Positions 54,615-64,000 of a stretch of DNA of 64,000 bases are shown piece by piece. The position numbers and the translations under genes were made by a program. The DNA lies in the NCBI GenBank assembly GCA_951812755.1, contig OX638329.1:3108522-3172521 (forward strand), read 5' to 3'. The notes under the pieces are model-generated. The model saw nothing but the letters and a program-made list of their open reading frames with translations, had not been told where the DNA came from and searched no databases. Position 1 is the first letter of the stretch; every line of letters begins with the position of its first letter. This DNA comes from an uncultured Latescibacterota bacterium. Its GTDB lineage: Bacteria; Latescibacterota; UBA2968.

Positions 54615-55034
54615 ATGTTAATGCCAAAAAGGGTCAAATGGAGAAAACAGCAGAGGGGGCGTCGCAAAGGTATGGCCTCTCGAGGTGCCAATATTTCTTT
54701 TGGCGAATACGGTTTACAGGCTCTCGAACCGGGATGGATTACCAACAGGCAGATTGAAGCAGCCCGCGTGGCGATTTCCAAGGCTTTGGTGCGTGGTGGA
54801 AAAGTTTGGATTCGCGTTTTTCCAGATAAACCTCTCACAGTTAAGCCTGCAGAGACCCGTATGGGCAAAGGCAAAGGCAATCCCGAATACTGGGTAGCAG
54901 TCATCAAACCCGGGCGGATCTTGTTTGAAATTGAGGGTGTGCCACGCGAAAGCGCGCAACGCGCAATCAAATTGGCCAGCCGAAAATTGCCCATTAAAGT
55001 CCGCTTTGTAGAACGCGGGGGACACGACGAATGA
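54615..55034 (+). CDS. rplP: 50S ribosomal protein L16
   Basis: 139 residues: [29 protein letters not shown]-like [20 protein letters not shown], and [20 protein letters not shown]. Near the A site. ATG 54615 has GGAG about 9 nt upstream; ATG 54621 is farther. Confidence 0.97.
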   Translation: MLMPKRVKWRKQQRGRRKGMASRGANISFGEYGLQALEPGWITNRQIEAARVAISKALVRGGKVWIRVFPDKPLTVKPAETRMGKGKGNPEYWVAVIKPGRILFEIEGVPRESAQRAIKLASRKLPIKVRFVERGGHDE

Positions 55035-55243
55035 AACCGAGTGAAATTCGAGATCTAACTGCAAATGATGTAAGGGAAAGAATTGCCGAACAAGAAGATG
55101 AACTCGTGAATCTTCGCATTCAGTTGGCTACGCGCCAGCTTGATAATCCAATTGCGTTTCGAGATGCATGCAAGGACCTCGCTCGGCTAAAGACCGTGTT
55201 GCGCGAGCACGAGCTGGGTGTTCGCGAACTTCCCAATGCGTAA
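55031..55243 (+). CDS. rpmC: 50S ribosomal protein L29
   Basis: 70 residues, two helices: [20 protein letters not shown] and [20 protein letters not shown]. Overlaps rplP by 4 nt. Confidence 0.95.
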   Translation: MKPSEIRDLTANDVRERIAEQEDELVNLRIQLATRQLDNPIAFRDACKDLARLKTVLREHELGVRELPNA

Positions 55244-55263
55244 TTTTTAAGGAGAATCGCTGT

Positions 55264-55524
55264 ATGGTGGAAACTCGCAGGCATCGCAAAACACGTGTAG
55301 GGCTGGTAGTCGGCGACAAATCTAATAAAACAATTGTTGTTGAGGTACGGCGGCAGGTGCCACACCCCCTTTATGGAAAAGTTATGCAAAGACGCTCAAA
55401 ATTGGCGGCACACGATGAGAACAATGAAGCCAGAGCCGGTGATGAGGTGATGGTTGTTGAAACGCGGCCTTTGAGCAAGACCAAACGCTGGCGGTTGGTG
55501 GAAATTATAAAAAAGGCGCATTAG
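55264..55524 (+). CDS. rpsQ: 30S ribosomal protein S17
   Basis: 86 residues: [60 protein letters not shown] 55264 with AAGGAG upstream; the longer frame overlaps rpmC. Confidence 0.97.
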   Translation: MVETRRHRKTRVGLVVGDKSNKTIVVEVRRQVPHPLYGKVMQRRSKLAAHDENNEARAGDEVMVVETRPLSKTKRWRLVEIIKKAH

Positions 55525-55535
55525 GTGGAGAGAAC

Positions 55536-55904
55536 ATGGTCCAGGAATATTCTGTATTGAATTGTGCGGATAACACGGGTGCCCGAAAGGTGATGTGCTT
55601 CCGCATTTTAGGGGGCACTAAGCGCAAGTATGCCAAACTCGGTGATACTGTTGTGGTTTCAGTTAAAGATGCGCAGCCAAACAGCGGTGTAAAGCGCGGT
55701 GATGTTGCGCGTGCCGTGATCGTCCGTACAAAGAAAGAGACGCGAAGGGCAGATGGGTCCTATATTCGATTTGATGACAACGCCGCGGTTTTGATCGGTG
55801 AAGAAGGCGAACCTCGAGGGACCCGCATATTTGGACCTGTCGCCCGCGAGTTGCGAGAGAGACGATTTATGCGCATTGTATCTTTGGCACCCGAAGTGAT
55901 ATAA
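55536..55904 (+). CDS. rplN: 50S ribosomal protein L14
   Basis: 122 residues: [40 protein letters not shown] and [20 protein letters not shown]. Standard. Confidence 0.98.
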   Translation: MVQEYSVLNCADNTGARKVMCFRILGGTKRKYAKLGDTVVVSVKDAQPNSGVKRGDVARAVIVRTKKETRRADGSYIRFDDNAAVLIGEEGEPRGTRIFGPVARELRERRFMRIVSLAPEVI

Positions 55905-55927
55905 AAAAGAAAGGTAAGTGTGTTGAG

Positions 55928-56248
55928 ATGAGGATTCGCAAGGGTGATCAAGTTGAGGTGATAAGCGGTGTTTATACCGGTCAACGTGGGCGCGTTTTGC
56001 ATGTGTGGCCCAAGAAGGAACGCGTGCTGGTGGAAGGGATCAACAATGTCAAGCGCCATACGCGACCCAATCCCAATAACCAACAAGGCGGCATCGTGGA
56101 AAAGGAAGCCCCCTTGCATGTGTCCAATCTCATGATCGTAGATTCGCAAACCGATGAGCGGACCAGAATTCGCATTCAGCGCCTAGAAGATGGGTCGCGT
56201 GTGCGGATTGCTCAAAAAAGTGGTGAGCAAATTCCCGAAGTTGAATAA
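55928..56248 (+). CDS. rplX: 50S ribosomal protein L24
   Basis: 106 residues with an N-terminal KOW motif: [20 protein letters not shown], then [20 protein letters not shown]. First assembly protein of 50S. Confidence 0.96.
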   Translation: MRIRKGDQVEVISGVYTGQRGRVLHVWPKKERVLVEGINNVKRHTRPNPNNQQGGIVEKEAPLHVSNLMIVDSQTDERTRIRIQRLEDGSRVRIAQKSGEQIPEVE

Positions 56249-56258
56249 CGAGGACGAC

Positions 56259-56810
56259 ATGGCAACGCGATTACAAGAATACTATGAGAACGAAGTTGTA
56301 CCGGCGCTCATTCAGCGATTTGGGTATAAAAACCACATGCAGGTGCCCAAATTGGAAAAGGTTGTCTTAAACATGGGCGTTGGTGAAGCCGTTCTCAATG
56401 CCAGAGTTATTGAAAATGCTGTTGAAGATTTGACCCGCATTGCTGGACAGCGGCCCTCAATTCGCAGGGCGCGAAAAGCCGTTTCAAACTTTAAGCTGCG
56501 GCAGGGTGTACCCATTGGCTGTGCTGTCACTCTTCGCAAATCTCGAATGTACGAATTTCTCGATCGGTTTTTAAATTTTTCTGTACCGCGTATTCGCGAC
56601 TTTCGCGGTCTTTCACTGCGCTCATTTGATGGCCGGGGCAACTATACGGTCGGTATTCAGGAACAAATTATTTTTCCTGAAATTGACTACGATCAAATCG
56701 ACAAAATTCGCGGCCTTGATGTGACCCTGGTCACTACAGCCTCTACTGATGAAGAGGCTTTTGAACTGCTCAATGAAATGGGTATGCCGTTTCAAAATAA
56801 GACTGAATAA
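56259..56810 (+). CDS. rplE: 50S ribosomal protein L5
   Basis: 183 residues: [29 protein letters not shown]-like [20 protein letters not shown] and [20 protein letters not shown]. Binds 5S rRNA. ATG 56259; the longer frame runs over rplX. Confidence 0.97.
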   Translation: MATRLQEYYENEVVPALIQRFGYKNHMQVPKLEKVVLNMGVGEAVLNARVIENAVEDLTRIAGQRPSIRRARKAVSNFKLRQGVPIGCAVTLRKSRMYEFLDRFLNFSVPRIRDFRGLSLRSFDGRGNYTVGIQEQIIFPEIDYDQIDKIRGLDVTLVTTASTDEEAFELLNEMGMPFQNKTE

Positions 56811-56837
56811 AAGAATCAACACGAGGTCAGGTCTAAA

Positions 56838-57023
56838 ATGGCTAAAAAATCTATGATTGCCAAAGCAAAGCGCAAACAGAAATTTGCAGTTCGCCGCTAT
56901 AACCGGTGCCACAGGTGCGGCAGGCCACGCGGTTATTTGCGCAAATTTGGTATTTGTCGTATATGTTTTCGCGAGTTGGCTCTCGCTGGTGAGATTCCCG
57001 GCGTGACAAAGGCCAGTTGGTAA
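56838..57023 (+). CDS. rpsN: 30S ribosomal protein S14, zinc-binding type
   Basis: 61 residues with the zinc-binding C-x2-C...C-x2-C pattern: [20 protein letters not shown] then CF. This is the short C+ form (rpsZ). Confidence 0.97.
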   Translation: MAKKSMIAKAKRKQKFAVRRYNRCHRCGRPRGYLRKFGICRICFRELALAGEIPGVTKASW

Positions 57024-57040
57024 TTGAGGGGGAAGCACAC

Positions 57041-57436
57041 ATGATGACGGATCCGATTGCCGATATGTTGACGCGTGTGCGAAATGCATGTCGCGCCGGA
57101 CATCGCAAAGTGGATATTCCGAGTTCCAGGATGAAGCGCGAGATTGCCCGCATTTTAAAAGAAAGCGGTTTTGTTCACAATTATGCGTATATCGATGACA
57201 ACCGACAGGGTTATTTGCGCCTTTATCTCAAATACAGTCCCGATGAAGAAAGCGCGATTCAAGGACTGAAGCGCGAAAGTCGCCCTGGTTTGAGAAAGTA
57301 TGTGGGTAAAGACGAAATTCCTCGAATACTCAATGGATTGGGTGTCGCTATTTTATCGACATCAAAAGGTATTTTGACAGATCGAACTGCGCGTCGAGAA
57401 GGTGTTGGAGGCGAAGTTCTTTGTAGCGTCTGGTAG
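57041..57436 (+). CDS. rpsH: 30S ribosomal protein S8
   Basis: 131 residues: [40 protein letters not shown], ending [10 protein letters not shown]8 is often the spc-operon repressor; no clear S8-site mimic is seen near rplE. ATG 57041 with GAGGGGG. Confidence 0.97.
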   Translation: MMTDPIADMLTRVRNACRAGHRKVDIPSSRMKREIARILKESGFVHNYAYIDDNRQGYLRLYLKYSPDEESAIQGLKRESRPGLRKYVGKDEIPRILNGLGVAILSTSKGILTDRTARREGVGGEVLCSVW

Positions 57437-57456
57437 AAGTCTGGAAGGAGTACGTT

Positions 57457-58023
57457 GTGTCGAGAATAGGTCAACAGCCGATTGACGTTCCGGGGGGCGT
57501 CGATGTGAAAATTGAGGCCACACAGGCAGAAATAAAAGGCCCCAAAGGGACTTTGCAGGTGCCTTTACATCCGCTCACGCAGGTCGTCCAAGAAGGTGAA
57601 TCCCTTTCTGTCACGGTGCAAGATCCCGAAGACCGGCATCACAAATCTATTTGGGGTCTTACTCGTGCTTTATTGGCAAATGCTGTTCAGGGCGTTTCGG
57701 CTGGTTTTGAAAAGCAACTGGTGGTTGTTGGGGTGGGGTATCGCGCAGATATGAAAGGGAAAAATTTGGACATCAACGTGGGGTACAGCCATCCAGTGAT
57801 GGTTGAAGCACCTCAAGGAATTGAATTTAGTGTTGATGCGCCTCCCCCTGAGATCGAAAATTCCCAGGCACTGGTGAAGATCAGTGGGGCCGACAAAGAA
57901 CTCGTAGGACGCACAGCGGCAAACATCCGAAGTATTCGGCCTCCCGAACCCTATAAGGGGAAAGGTATCCGCTATAGCGGAGAATACGTGCGGCGCAAGG
58001 CCGGCAAGGCAGCAGTAGCTTAA
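57457..58023 (+). CDS. rplF: 50S ribosomal protein L6
   Basis: 188 residues from GTG 57457: SRIGQQPIDVPGGVDVKIEA, VVGVGYRADMKGKNLDINVG, then IRSIRPPEPYKGKGIRYSGE. Two tandem L6 domains. Confidence 0.97.
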   Translation: MSRIGQQPIDVPGGVDVKIEATQAEIKGPKGTLQVPLHPLTQVVQEGESLSVTVQDPEDRHHKSIWGLTRALLANAVQGVSAGFEKQLVVVGVGYRADMKGKNLDINVGYSHPVMVEAPQGIEFSVDAPPPEIENSQALVKISGADKELVGRTAANIRSIRPPEPYKGKGIRYSGEYVRRKAGKAAVA

Positions 58024-58039
58024 ATTTTGGGGTTGTTCA

Positions 58040-58414
58040 ATGGCAGATAAGCAAATTAAAAAGACAAAGATGCACAGACGTCGTCAAATGCGTATCAGGA
58101 AGAGACTTTTGGGAACGGCCGATCGCCCGCGTCTGACGATTTTCAGGAGCCTAAAACATATTCAGGCGCAATTGATTGATGATGTGAATGGATGTGCTCT
58201 AATGGGTATATCCTCAAATGCTCCGCAGCTCAGAGATCAGTTGCAAACTATTGAAGGCAAATGCAATAAGAGCCGCGAAGTGGGCAAAGCACTGGCTGTG
58301 AGAGCGCAGGAAGCCGGAATTTCGCAGGTTGTTTTCGACCGCGCCGGTTATCTCTATCACGGTCGTGTCAAAGCATTGGCAGAAGGCGCACGCGAAGGCG
58401 GGTTGAAATTTTAA
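58040..58414 (+). CDS. rplR: 50S ribosomal protein L18
   Basis: 124 residues: [57 protein letters not shown]. Binds 5S rRNA with L5. Confidence 0.97.
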   Translation: MADKQIKKTKMHRRRQMRIRKRLLGTADRPRLTIFRSLKHIQAQLIDDVNGCALMGISSNAPQLRDQLQTIEGKCNKSREVGKALAVRAQEAGISQVVFDRAGYLYHGRVKALAEGAREGGLKF

Positions 58415-58430
58415 TGTTAAGGAGTCGATT

Positions 58431-58949
58431 TTGAGCAGAATTGAAGCCGCGGGTTTAGATCTGACGGAAATCGTCATCAACAACAGCATCAAACGGGTAT
58501 CTCACGTTCGCAAAGGTGGACGACGTTTTGCTTTTAATGCGCTTTGTGTAATTGGCGATAAAAAAGGCATTGTGGGTATTGGGATGGGGAAAGCGGGTGA
58601 AGTCTCCGAAGCCATTCGCAAAGCTGCTGACGATGCAAAAAAGAATCTGGTGCGCGTGCCAGTTGTCGATGGCACATTGCCTCACGAGATTATTGGACGG
58701 TTTGGTGCTTCTCGCGTTTTGCTCAAACCCGCCGCGCCTGGCACGGGAATTATTGCAGGAGGCGGTGTGCGTGCGGTTTTGGAGTTGGCTGGTGTTCAAA
58801 ATGTGTTGACAAAGTCATTGGGTTCTCAAAACCCTCAGAATGCTGTTAAAGCCGCGATGGAAGGATTAACGCGGTTGAAAGATGCGAGAATGTTTGCGCT
58901 ATTGCGCGGTGTAGAAGAATCCGAATTGGTTTCTGTACGGGGGCAGTGA
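58431..58949 (+). CDS. rpsE: 30S ribosomal protein S5
   Basis: 172 residues from TTG 58431 with AAGGAG upstream: [60 protein letters not shown]. Part of the decoding-fidelity region. Confidence 0.97.
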   Translation: MSRIEAAGLDLTEIVINNSIKRVSHVRKGGRRFAFNALCVIGDKKGIVGIGMGKAGEVSEAIRKAADDAKKNLVRVPVVDGTLPHEIIGRFGASRVLLKPAAPGTGIIAGGGVRAVLELAGVQNVLTKSLGSQNPQNAVKAAMEGLTRLKDARMFALLRGVEESELVSVRGQ

Positions 58950-59137
58950 TGGGCGAACAAAAAACACTGCGGATTACACAAGTTCGCAGTTCAATTAAGC
59001 GACAAAAAAAACAACAACGAACACTGGATGCATTGGGAATTCGCCGCATTCGGCATAGTGTGGAACACGCTGATTCTCCTCAATTGCGCGGCATGCTGGC
59101 GACTGTTGCACATCTGGTCCAGGTTGAAGAAAATTAA
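58949..59137 (+). CDS. rpmD: 50S ribosomal protein L30
   Basis: 62 residues: LRITQVRSSIKRQKKQQRTL and LGIRRIRHSVEHADSPQLRG. The bases 58946-58951 read GTGATG, so a GTG start 3 nt earlier is possible. Confidence 0.93.
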   Translation: MGEQKTLRITQVRSSIKRQKKQQRTLDALGIRRIRHSVEHADSPQLRGMLATVAHLVQVEEN

Positions 59138-59153
59138 AACGCGGGATGTGAGA

Positions 59154-59618
59154 ATGAAACTTGGAAATCTCTCTCCGCCCCAAGGGGCAACTTCTAAAAA
59201 GAAACGTTTGGGTATTGGTCCAGGCTCTGGGACAGGCAAAACTGCGGGGAAAGGGCACAAAGGGCAACGGGCGCGCTCGGGATCCAAGCGCAAAGCCTGG
59301 TTTGAAGGGGGGCAAATGCCCCTGCAGCAGCGCTTGCCGAAAGTTGGGTTTAATAATCCTTTTCGGGTGACCTATCAGATTGTAAACCTCGATGATCTGG
59401 CGAGCAGAGAACTATCGGGCGAGATTACGCCCGAAGTGCTCAAAGCCACGGGTTTGATTGCCTCTACAAAACGCCCTGTGAAAATTTTGGGGCGAGGCGA
59501 AATTTCGGTACCATTGCAGATTCGGGTTCAGGCGATATCAGCTGCGGCAGCAAAAAAAATTCTTGCAGCTGGCGGACATGTTGAGGCCAACATCGGTGGT
59601 GCGGTCAAAACCGACTGA
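59154..59618 (+). CDS. rplO: 50S ribosomal protein L15
   Basis: 154 residues: KLGNLSPPQGATSKKKRLGI, GKTAGKGHKGQRARSGSKRK and GGQMPLQQRLPKVGFNNPFR. ATG 59154, no longer start is supported. Confidence 0.97.
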   Translation: MKLGNLSPPQGATSKKKRLGIGPGSGTGKTAGKGHKGQRARSGSKRKAWFEGGQMPLQQRLPKVGFNNPFRVTYQIVNLDDLASRELSGEITPEVLKATGLIASTKRPVKILGRGEISVPLQIRVQAISAAAAKKILAAGGHVEANIGGAVKTD

Positions 59619-59640
59619 GCACGGCTGAGAGGAGGCGGTG

Positions 59641-60981
59641 TTGCTCGAGAGCGTCAAGAGCGTTTTTAAGATTCCGGAACTGCGAAATAAGGTATTATTT
59701 ACGCTGGGTATTCTGGCGATTTATCGCCTGGGTGGGCAGATTCCCATACCCGGAATAGATCGGGTTGCCCTGGGTGAATTCTTTGCCGGCACCAGCCAAA
59801 CGATCTTTGGCCTCTACGACATGTTTGTAGGTGGGGCATTTACCCGTGCGACGGTATTTGCACTGGGTATTATGCCTTATATCAGTGCGTCCATTATTTT
59901 TCAATTGATGGGTGCTGTGGTGCCATCTCTTCAAAAGCTTCAAAAAGAAGGTGAAGCGGGGCGCAAAAAGATCATACAATATACGCGGTATGGCACAGTT
60001 GCACTGGCTGCAGCACAGTCTTTGGGGGTGAGTTTTTTCCTGGAAAGCCTGCAGTCGCCAGAGACTGGACTTTCGGTGGTACTCTATCCCGGGTGGGGCT
60101 TTCGGTTGTTGACTGTATTGACAATTACTGCCGGAACCGTGTTTATTATGTGGTTGGGTGAGCAGATTGATGCACACGGCATTGGCAATGGGATGTCGCT
60201 ACTCATTTTTATTGGCATTATTGCGGCATTGCCCTTTGTCGTGCGGCAAGAATATCGGGATTTTGTGACCAATGACAAACCAATTTTGATCGAAATAGCT
60301 GTTTTAGTTATCGTTGTTGCATTGACCGCCCTGGTGGTGCTCATAACACAGGGTACGCGTAGAATTCCGGTACAATACGCCAAACGCGTCGTTGGACGAC
60401 GGGTATATGGTGGGCAAAGCACACATATACCACTCAAAGTCAATACTTCCGGCGTGATGCCTATTATTTTTGCTCAAGCCATTATGTTTTTACCTGCGAC
60501 AATGGCCGGATTTGCCCCTAATAATGTGTTTATGCAAAATCTCGCGGCTGCTTTTACGCCGAGTATGTCCTGGGTGTCATTGCCCTACTGGTCAATTTAC
60601 TCCTTGCTGGTGATTTTCTTTGCTTATTTTTATACCGCCATTGTGTTTAATCCGATTGATCTGGCTGATAATATGAAACGGCAAGGCGGATTTATTCCCG
60701 GCGTCAGACCGGGCAAACGCACGTCAGATTTTATTGATCGGGTACTTACGCGAATCAACATGCCAGGTGCGATTTTCTTAGCTGCAATAGCCGTTGGCCC
60801 ATACTTTATTATTAATTCTATGGGGGTGCATCCTGGCCTCGAACAAGTATTTGGCGGCACGGGTTTGTTGATTATGGTCGGTGTGGCACTCGACACTTTA
60901 CAGCAGGTTGAATCGCATTTGCTGATGCGTCACTACGATGGGTTTATGAAAAAAGGTCGCATTCGAGGGCGCCGAGCCTGA
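59641..60981 (+). CDS. secY: Preprotein translocase subunit SecY
   Basis: 446 residues, ten helices. IYRLGGQIPIPGIDRVAL, MPYISASIIFQLMGAVVP, GNGMSLLIFIGIIAALP and MKRQGGFIPGVRPGKRTSDF are signatures of the channel protein. TTG 59641 is 5 nt after GGAGG; GTG 59638 is only 2 nt away, so I prefer TTG. The next gene is rpmJ: adk, map and infA, common here, are absent. Confidence 0.97.
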   Translation: MLESVKSVFKIPELRNKVLFTLGILAIYRLGGQIPIPGIDRVALGEFFAGTSQTIFGLYDMFVGGAFTRATVFALGIMPYISASIIFQLMGAVVPSLQKLQKEGEAGRKKIIQYTRYGTVALAAAQSLGVSFFLESLQSPETGLSVVLYPGWGFRLLTVLTITAGTVFIMWLGEQIDAHGIGNGMSLLIFIGIIAALPFVVRQEYRDFVTNDKPILIEIAVLVIVVALTALVVLITQGTRRIPVQYAKRVVGRRVYGGQSTHIPLKVNTSGVMPIIFAQAIMFLPATMAGFAPNNVFMQNLAAAFTPSMSWVSLPYWSIYSLLVIFFAYFYTAIVFNPIDLADNMKRQGGFIPGVRPGKRTSDFIDRVLTRINMPGAIFLAAIAVGPYFIINSMGVHPGLEQVFGGTGLLIMVGVALDTLQQVESHLLMRHYDGFMKKGRIRGRRA

Positions 60982-61008
60982 TTTACTCAAAATGCTGGAG
61001 ATTTATTT

Positions 61009-61125
61009 ATGAAAGTCCAATCATCTGTTCGCCGTCGTTGCAATCACTGCAAGATTATTCGCCGCCGCGGTGTCGTGCGCGTGATTTGCAAAGTCAACCC
61101 GCGGCACAAACAGCGACAGGGATAA
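61009..61125 (+). CDS. rpmJ: 50S ribosomal protein L36
   Basis: 38 residues, too short for common gene-length cut-offs: [20 protein letters not shown] then [14 protein letters not shown]. The C-x2-C...C...H zinc site marks the C+ form. GGAG 9 nt upstream of the ATG. Confidence 0.96.
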   Translation: MKVQSSVRRRCNHCKIIRRRGVVRVICKVNPRHKQRQG

Positions 61126-61146
61126 CCTCATAGGAGACGCAATCAC

Positions 61147-61521
61147 ATGGCCCGAATTGCAGGTGTAGATATTCCCAGAGAAAAGCGCGTAGAAGTTGCG
61201 TTGACATATATTTTGGGCATTGGTTTGAGCACGGCACAAAAAATTTTGACACAGACGCAAATTTCGCCTGATACGCGCGTAGATGCTTTGACTGATGAGG
61301 AAGTTACCAAATTGCGCTCAGTTGTTGAAGGCGAATACAAGGTTGAAGGAAACCTGCGGAGCGAAGTTGCAATGAACATCAAGCGATTGATGGATATTGG
61401 ATGCTATCGCGGTTTGCGATGGCGTCGGGGGTTGCCGGTGAGAGGTCAGCGGACGCGTACCAATGCCAGGACGCGCAAGGGAAAGAAACCCGGTATTGGC
61501 AGTCGAAGACGAAGCGTATAA
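61147..61521 (+). CDS. rpsM: 30S ribosomal protein S13
   Basis: 124 residues: [40 protein letters not shown] and [20 protein letters not shown]. Head protein near the P site. Confidence 0.98.
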   Translation: MARIAGVDIPREKRVEVALTYILGIGLSTAQKILTQTQISPDTRVDALTDEEVTKLRSVVEGEYKVEGNLRSEVAMNIKRLMDIGCYRGLRWRRGLPVRGQRTRTNARTRKGKKPGIGSRRRSV

Positions 61522-61555
61522 CTAAACGCGGCACGATAATCAAAGGAGGAGTCGT

Positions 61556-61939
61556 TTGGCAGTGAGAAGAGGAAGACGACGGAATAGACGCGTTGAAGCC
61601 CATGGCGTCGCACATGTCAATGCCAGTTTTAACAATACTATTGTCACTCTGAGTGACCGTGAAGGCAGAGTTATTTCCTGGTCATCAACGGGGAAAGTCG
61701 GGTTTAAAGGATCGAGAAAAAGCACGCCCTATGCTGCTCAGTTGGCCGCTACGGATGCGGCGAGAGAAGCCATGGCAATGGGTTTGCGCCGGGTGGAAGT
61801 ATGGGTCAAAGGACCTGGCGTGGGACGAGAAGCCGCTGTGCGATCGCTGCAGGGGGCTGGATTGGAAATTTCAGCGATCAAAGATGTTACCCCAATTCCG
61901 CATAATGGTTGCCGCCCTCCTAAGCGCCGTCGCGTTTAA
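61556..61939 (+). CDS. rpsK: 30S ribosomal protein S11
   Basis: 127 residues from TTG 61556 with AAAGGAGGA upstream: [40 protein letters not shown] and CRPPKRRRV end. Confidence 0.97.
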   Translation: MAVRRGRRRNRRVEAHGVAHVNASFNNTIVTLSDREGRVISWSSTGKVGFKGSRKSTPYAAQLAATDAAREAMAMGLRRVEVWVKGPGVGREAAVRSLQGAGLEISAIKDVTPIPHNGCRPPKRRRV

Positions 61940-61962
61940 CACAAAAAACAGGGAGATATTGA

Positions 61963-62592
61963 ATGGCGAGATACACTGGCCCAAGTTGTAAATTGTGTCG
62001 TAGAGAAGGCATGAAATTGTTTCTCAAAGGGGCGCGGTGTCACATGGACAAATGTTCATTTGACCGACGCAGTTATGCGCCCGGCATGCATGGACAAAAC
62101 ATGCGTCGAAAGCCATCGGAATACGCACTTCAGCTCCGCGAAAAACAAAAAACAAAGCGTATCTACGGCGTGCTGGAAAATCAGTTTCGCACGTATTATT
62201 CAAAAGCCGCTCGCAGAAAAGGAGTGACGGGTGAATTGCTTTTGCAGATGCTCGAATGTCGTCTGGACAACATGATATATCGTTTGGGTTTTGCGCCATC
62301 TCGAAAATCAGCGCGGCAACTCGTGAGGCATCGCCATATTGCTGTCAATGGGCGGACCGTGGATATTCCTTCATTCCAGGTTTCGCCGGGAGATACTGTG
62401 CAGGTGCGAGAAAAAAGTCGCCAATTGCAACTCATTCACGATGCACTCAAGCGCACAGGTGATGCAGGTCAATCGTCCTGGCTTTCGGTAGATAAAGTGA
62501 ATTTGAGTGGTACGCTTGTAGAATATCCCAAGCGAGATGATATACCGACGCCTGTTGAAGAGCAACTCATTGTTGAGCTTTACTCTAAGTAA
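61963..62592 (+). CDS. rpsD: 30S ribosomal protein S4, zinc-binding type
   Basis: 209 residues. An N-terminal C-x2-C...C-x4-C site (GPSCKLCRREGMKLFLKGAR, CHMDKC) marks the C+ form; then the S4 RNA-binding motif LDNMIYRLGFAPSRKSARQL. In many bacteria S4 represses this operon. Confidence 0.98.
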   Translation: MARYTGPSCKLCRREGMKLFLKGARCHMDKCSFDRRSYAPGMHGQNMRRKPSEYALQLREKQKTKRIYGVLENQFRTYYSKAARRKGVTGELLLQMLECRLDNMIYRLGFAPSRKSARQLVRHRHIAVNGRTVDIPSFQVSPGDTVQVREKSRQLQLIHDALKRTGDAGQSSWLSVDKVNLSGTLVEYPKRDDIPTPVEEQLIVELYSK

Positions 62593-62618
62593 TAGACGCG
62601 CATCAGGAGCTTTTGTTT

Positions 62619-63635
62619 ATGGACGCAAAAAATTTTCAAATGCCTCGATTTGTACAGATCGATGAAGAAAGCCTGAGTGATAATTACGGCCTGTTTAGTG
62701 TTCAGCCTCTCGAGCGTGGGTTTGGTGCTACGATTGGAAATGCTTTGCGCCGTGTATTGCTTTCCTCCATTGAGGGGGCGGCTGTTAAGGCCGTGAAAAT
62801 TGAAGGAATTCAGCACGAGTTTACCGTGGTCGAGGGCGTTGAGGAAGATGTGACGGAAATCGTTCTAAATCTCAAGGAAATTTGTCTGCGCGTGCATGCA
62901 GATGCAGACAAAATGCTATATGTAAAAAAAGAAGGGCCGGGAGAACTCAAGGCCAGCGATTTGCAAGTCGATGCTGATGTCGAAGTGATGAATCCCGATT
63001 TGCATATTGCAACACTCGACAAAGACGGTGTGCTCGACATGGAAATCACCGTTGGAAAAGGCCGGGGTTATGTGCTGGCAGAAGCAAACAAGCAGGTAGA
63101 GCAGCCCATGGGGACCATTGTGATGGATGCTGCTTTTTCGCCAATCCGCAAAGTGCATTACGAAATCGATAATGCGCGAGTGGGACAGCAGACCGACTAT
63201 GATAAACTTTCATTAGCTGTTTGGACAAACAGCGTTGTGCGCCCCGATGATGCGGTGGCTCATGCTGCGAGAATATTGAAAGATCATCTCGAATTGTTTA
63301 TCAACTTTGAAGAAGAGCCAGAAGAAGAATTAGAGGAAGTTGTCGATGAAGAAACGCGCCGCATTGCAGGACTGCTCAAGATGCCTGTAGATGAGTTGGA
63401 ATTGTCGGTGCGGTCGGCCAATTGCCTAAAAGCAGCCAATATTATAACACTTGAAGATCTCGTCCAAAAAACGGAAAATGAAATGCTCAAATTCCGAAAT
63501 TTTGGTCGCAAATCACTCAATGAATTGACAGCTATTCTCGAAAATTTGGGCATCGCATTTGGCATTGATGTGAGAAAATATCAAGAAGTCGCTTCCAAAT
63601 CTGAGCACATCTCGATTTTGGACGACGATTTTTAA
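62619..63635 (+). CDS. rpoA: DNA-directed RNA polymerase subunit alpha
   Basis: 338 residues. N-terminal dimer domain (RGFGATIGNALRRVLLSSIE), an acidic linker (EEEPEEELEEVVDEE), and the C-terminal domain RFRNFGRKSLNELTAILENL-like (LKFRNFGRKSLNELTAILEN) that contacts promoter UP elements. ATG 62619 has AGGAG 9 nt upstream, better than TTG 62613. Confidence 0.98.
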   Translation: MDAKNFQMPRFVQIDEESLSDNYGLFSVQPLERGFGATIGNALRRVLLSSIEGAAVKAVKIEGIQHEFTVVEGVEEDVTEIVLNLKEICLRVHADADKMLYVKKEGPGELKASDLQVDADVEVMNPDLHIATLDKDGVLDMEITVGKGRGYVLAEANKQVEQPMGTIVMDAAFSPIRKVHYEIDNARVGQQTDYDKLSLAVWTNSVVRPDDAVAHAARILKDHLELFINFEEEPEEELEEVVDEETRRIAGLLKMPVDELELSVRSANCLKAANIITLEDLVQKTENEMLKFRNFGRKSLNELTAILENLGIAFGIDVRKYQEVASKSEHISILDDDF

Positions 63636-63646
63636 CGAGGAAACCA

Positions 63647-64000
63647 ATGAGGCACGGGAAAAGGGGCAGAAAGCTGGGTCGCACGGCGAGCCACAAAAAA
63701 GCCATGCTCAACAATATGGCCACATCTCTGTTTGACAACGGCAAGGTGCGTACTACACTGCCAAAGGCGAAAGAATTGCGCGGCGTCGCCGAACGATTGA
63801 TCTCTTTTGCCAAGCGTGGCGACTTGCATGCGCGGCGTCAAGTCTTGCGGCGCATTCAGAATAAGGTGGTGCTCACAAAGTTATTTGAGGAAATTGGTCC
63901 TTCATTTGCCAACCGAAGTGGCGGATATACGCGCATTTTCAAGCTCGGTCCCAGACGAGGTGACAGCAGTGAATTGTGTTTGATTGAGCTGGTGGTCGAT
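63647..64000 (+). CDS. rplQ: 50S ribosomal protein L17 (partial, cut by right edge)
   Basis: 118 codons are visible: MRHGKRGRKLGRTASHKKAM, MATSLFDNGKVRTTLPKAKE, RSGGYTRIFKLGPRRGDSSE. Length suggests that only a few C-terminal residues are missing. GAGG lies upstream of the ATG. Confidence 0.97.
   Translation, partial: MRHGKRGRKLGRTASHKKAMLNNMATSLFDNGKVRTTLPKAKELRGVAERLISFAKRGDLHARRQVLRRIQNKVVLTKLFEEIGPSFANRSGGYTRIFKLGPRRGDSSELCLIELVVD

Overview
This window comes from a Gram-negative bacterium with mid-range GC content. An outer-membrane Wzi-like barrel, a WaaL/Wzy-type membrane protein and Bat/Gld-type envelope genes show the Gram-negative envelope. The PVM-type microcompartment locus and the Bat operon fit the PVC/FCB side of the bacterial tree. 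A Latescibacterota- or Planctomycetes-like lineage is my best guess, but that is inference: no rRNA gene is present. Genes are densely packed, often with 4-bp ATGA or GTGA overlaps. TTG and GTG starts are common even in ribosomal genes. Several promoters share a TTGAC(A/T)-17 bp-TAT(T/A)TT layout.

Region 1 (1-7920, minus strand) is a surface-polysaccharide cluster: a Wzi-like outer-membrane protein, a GT87-like membrane glycosyltransferase, an O-antigen ligase/polymerase, a GT2 glycosyltransferase, a DegT aminotransferase, and a WecA/MraY-type phosphoglycosyltransferase fused in frame to a class I methyltransferase. The fusion runs off the left edge.

Region 2 (8011-12699, plus) is a bacterial microcompartment locus: PduL phosphotransacylase, two hexameric shell proteins, three pentameric vertex proteins, a CoA-acylating aldehyde dehydrogenase and a class II (fuculose-phosphate-type) aldolase. 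All three enzymes carry amphipathic encapsulation-like helices. The likely route is deoxysugar phosphate to lactaldehyde, lactyl-CoA and lactyl-phosphate. A nucleotidyltransferase/small-protein pair and a HicB-like gene follow. Then comes a tightly coupled run (13759-18588): a sulfatase without signal peptide, an MFS carrier, an acetate/propionate-type kinase that could finish the microcompartment pathway, and an enolase-superfamily dehydratase.

Region 3 (18593-28040, plus) holds a GldG-like protein, a DUF4340 protein and a Bat operon (DUF4381 protein, two VWA proteins, TPR protein, BatD, TPR-SH3 protein), without the usual MoxR and DUF58 genes. Structured, repeated intergenic sequence lies between several of these genes.

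Region 4 (28097-34722) holds a nuclease-like gene split by an IS4-superfamily element with a 6-bp target duplication, threonine synthase, and a Cys/Met-metabolism PLP enzyme behind a SAM-II riboswitch and terminator. A membrane protein and a divergent sugar isomerase/epimerase-like gene follow.

Region 5 (34752-64000, plus) is the classic translation/transcription block: tRNA-Tyr, Gly, Thr and Trp, secE-nusG-rplKAJL-rpoBC, the str operon (rpsL, rpsG, fusA, tuf), the S10 and spc operons to secY, then rpmJ-rpsM-rpsK-rpsD-rpoA-rplQ. No adk, map or infA lies between secY and rpmJ. rplQ is cut by the right edge.
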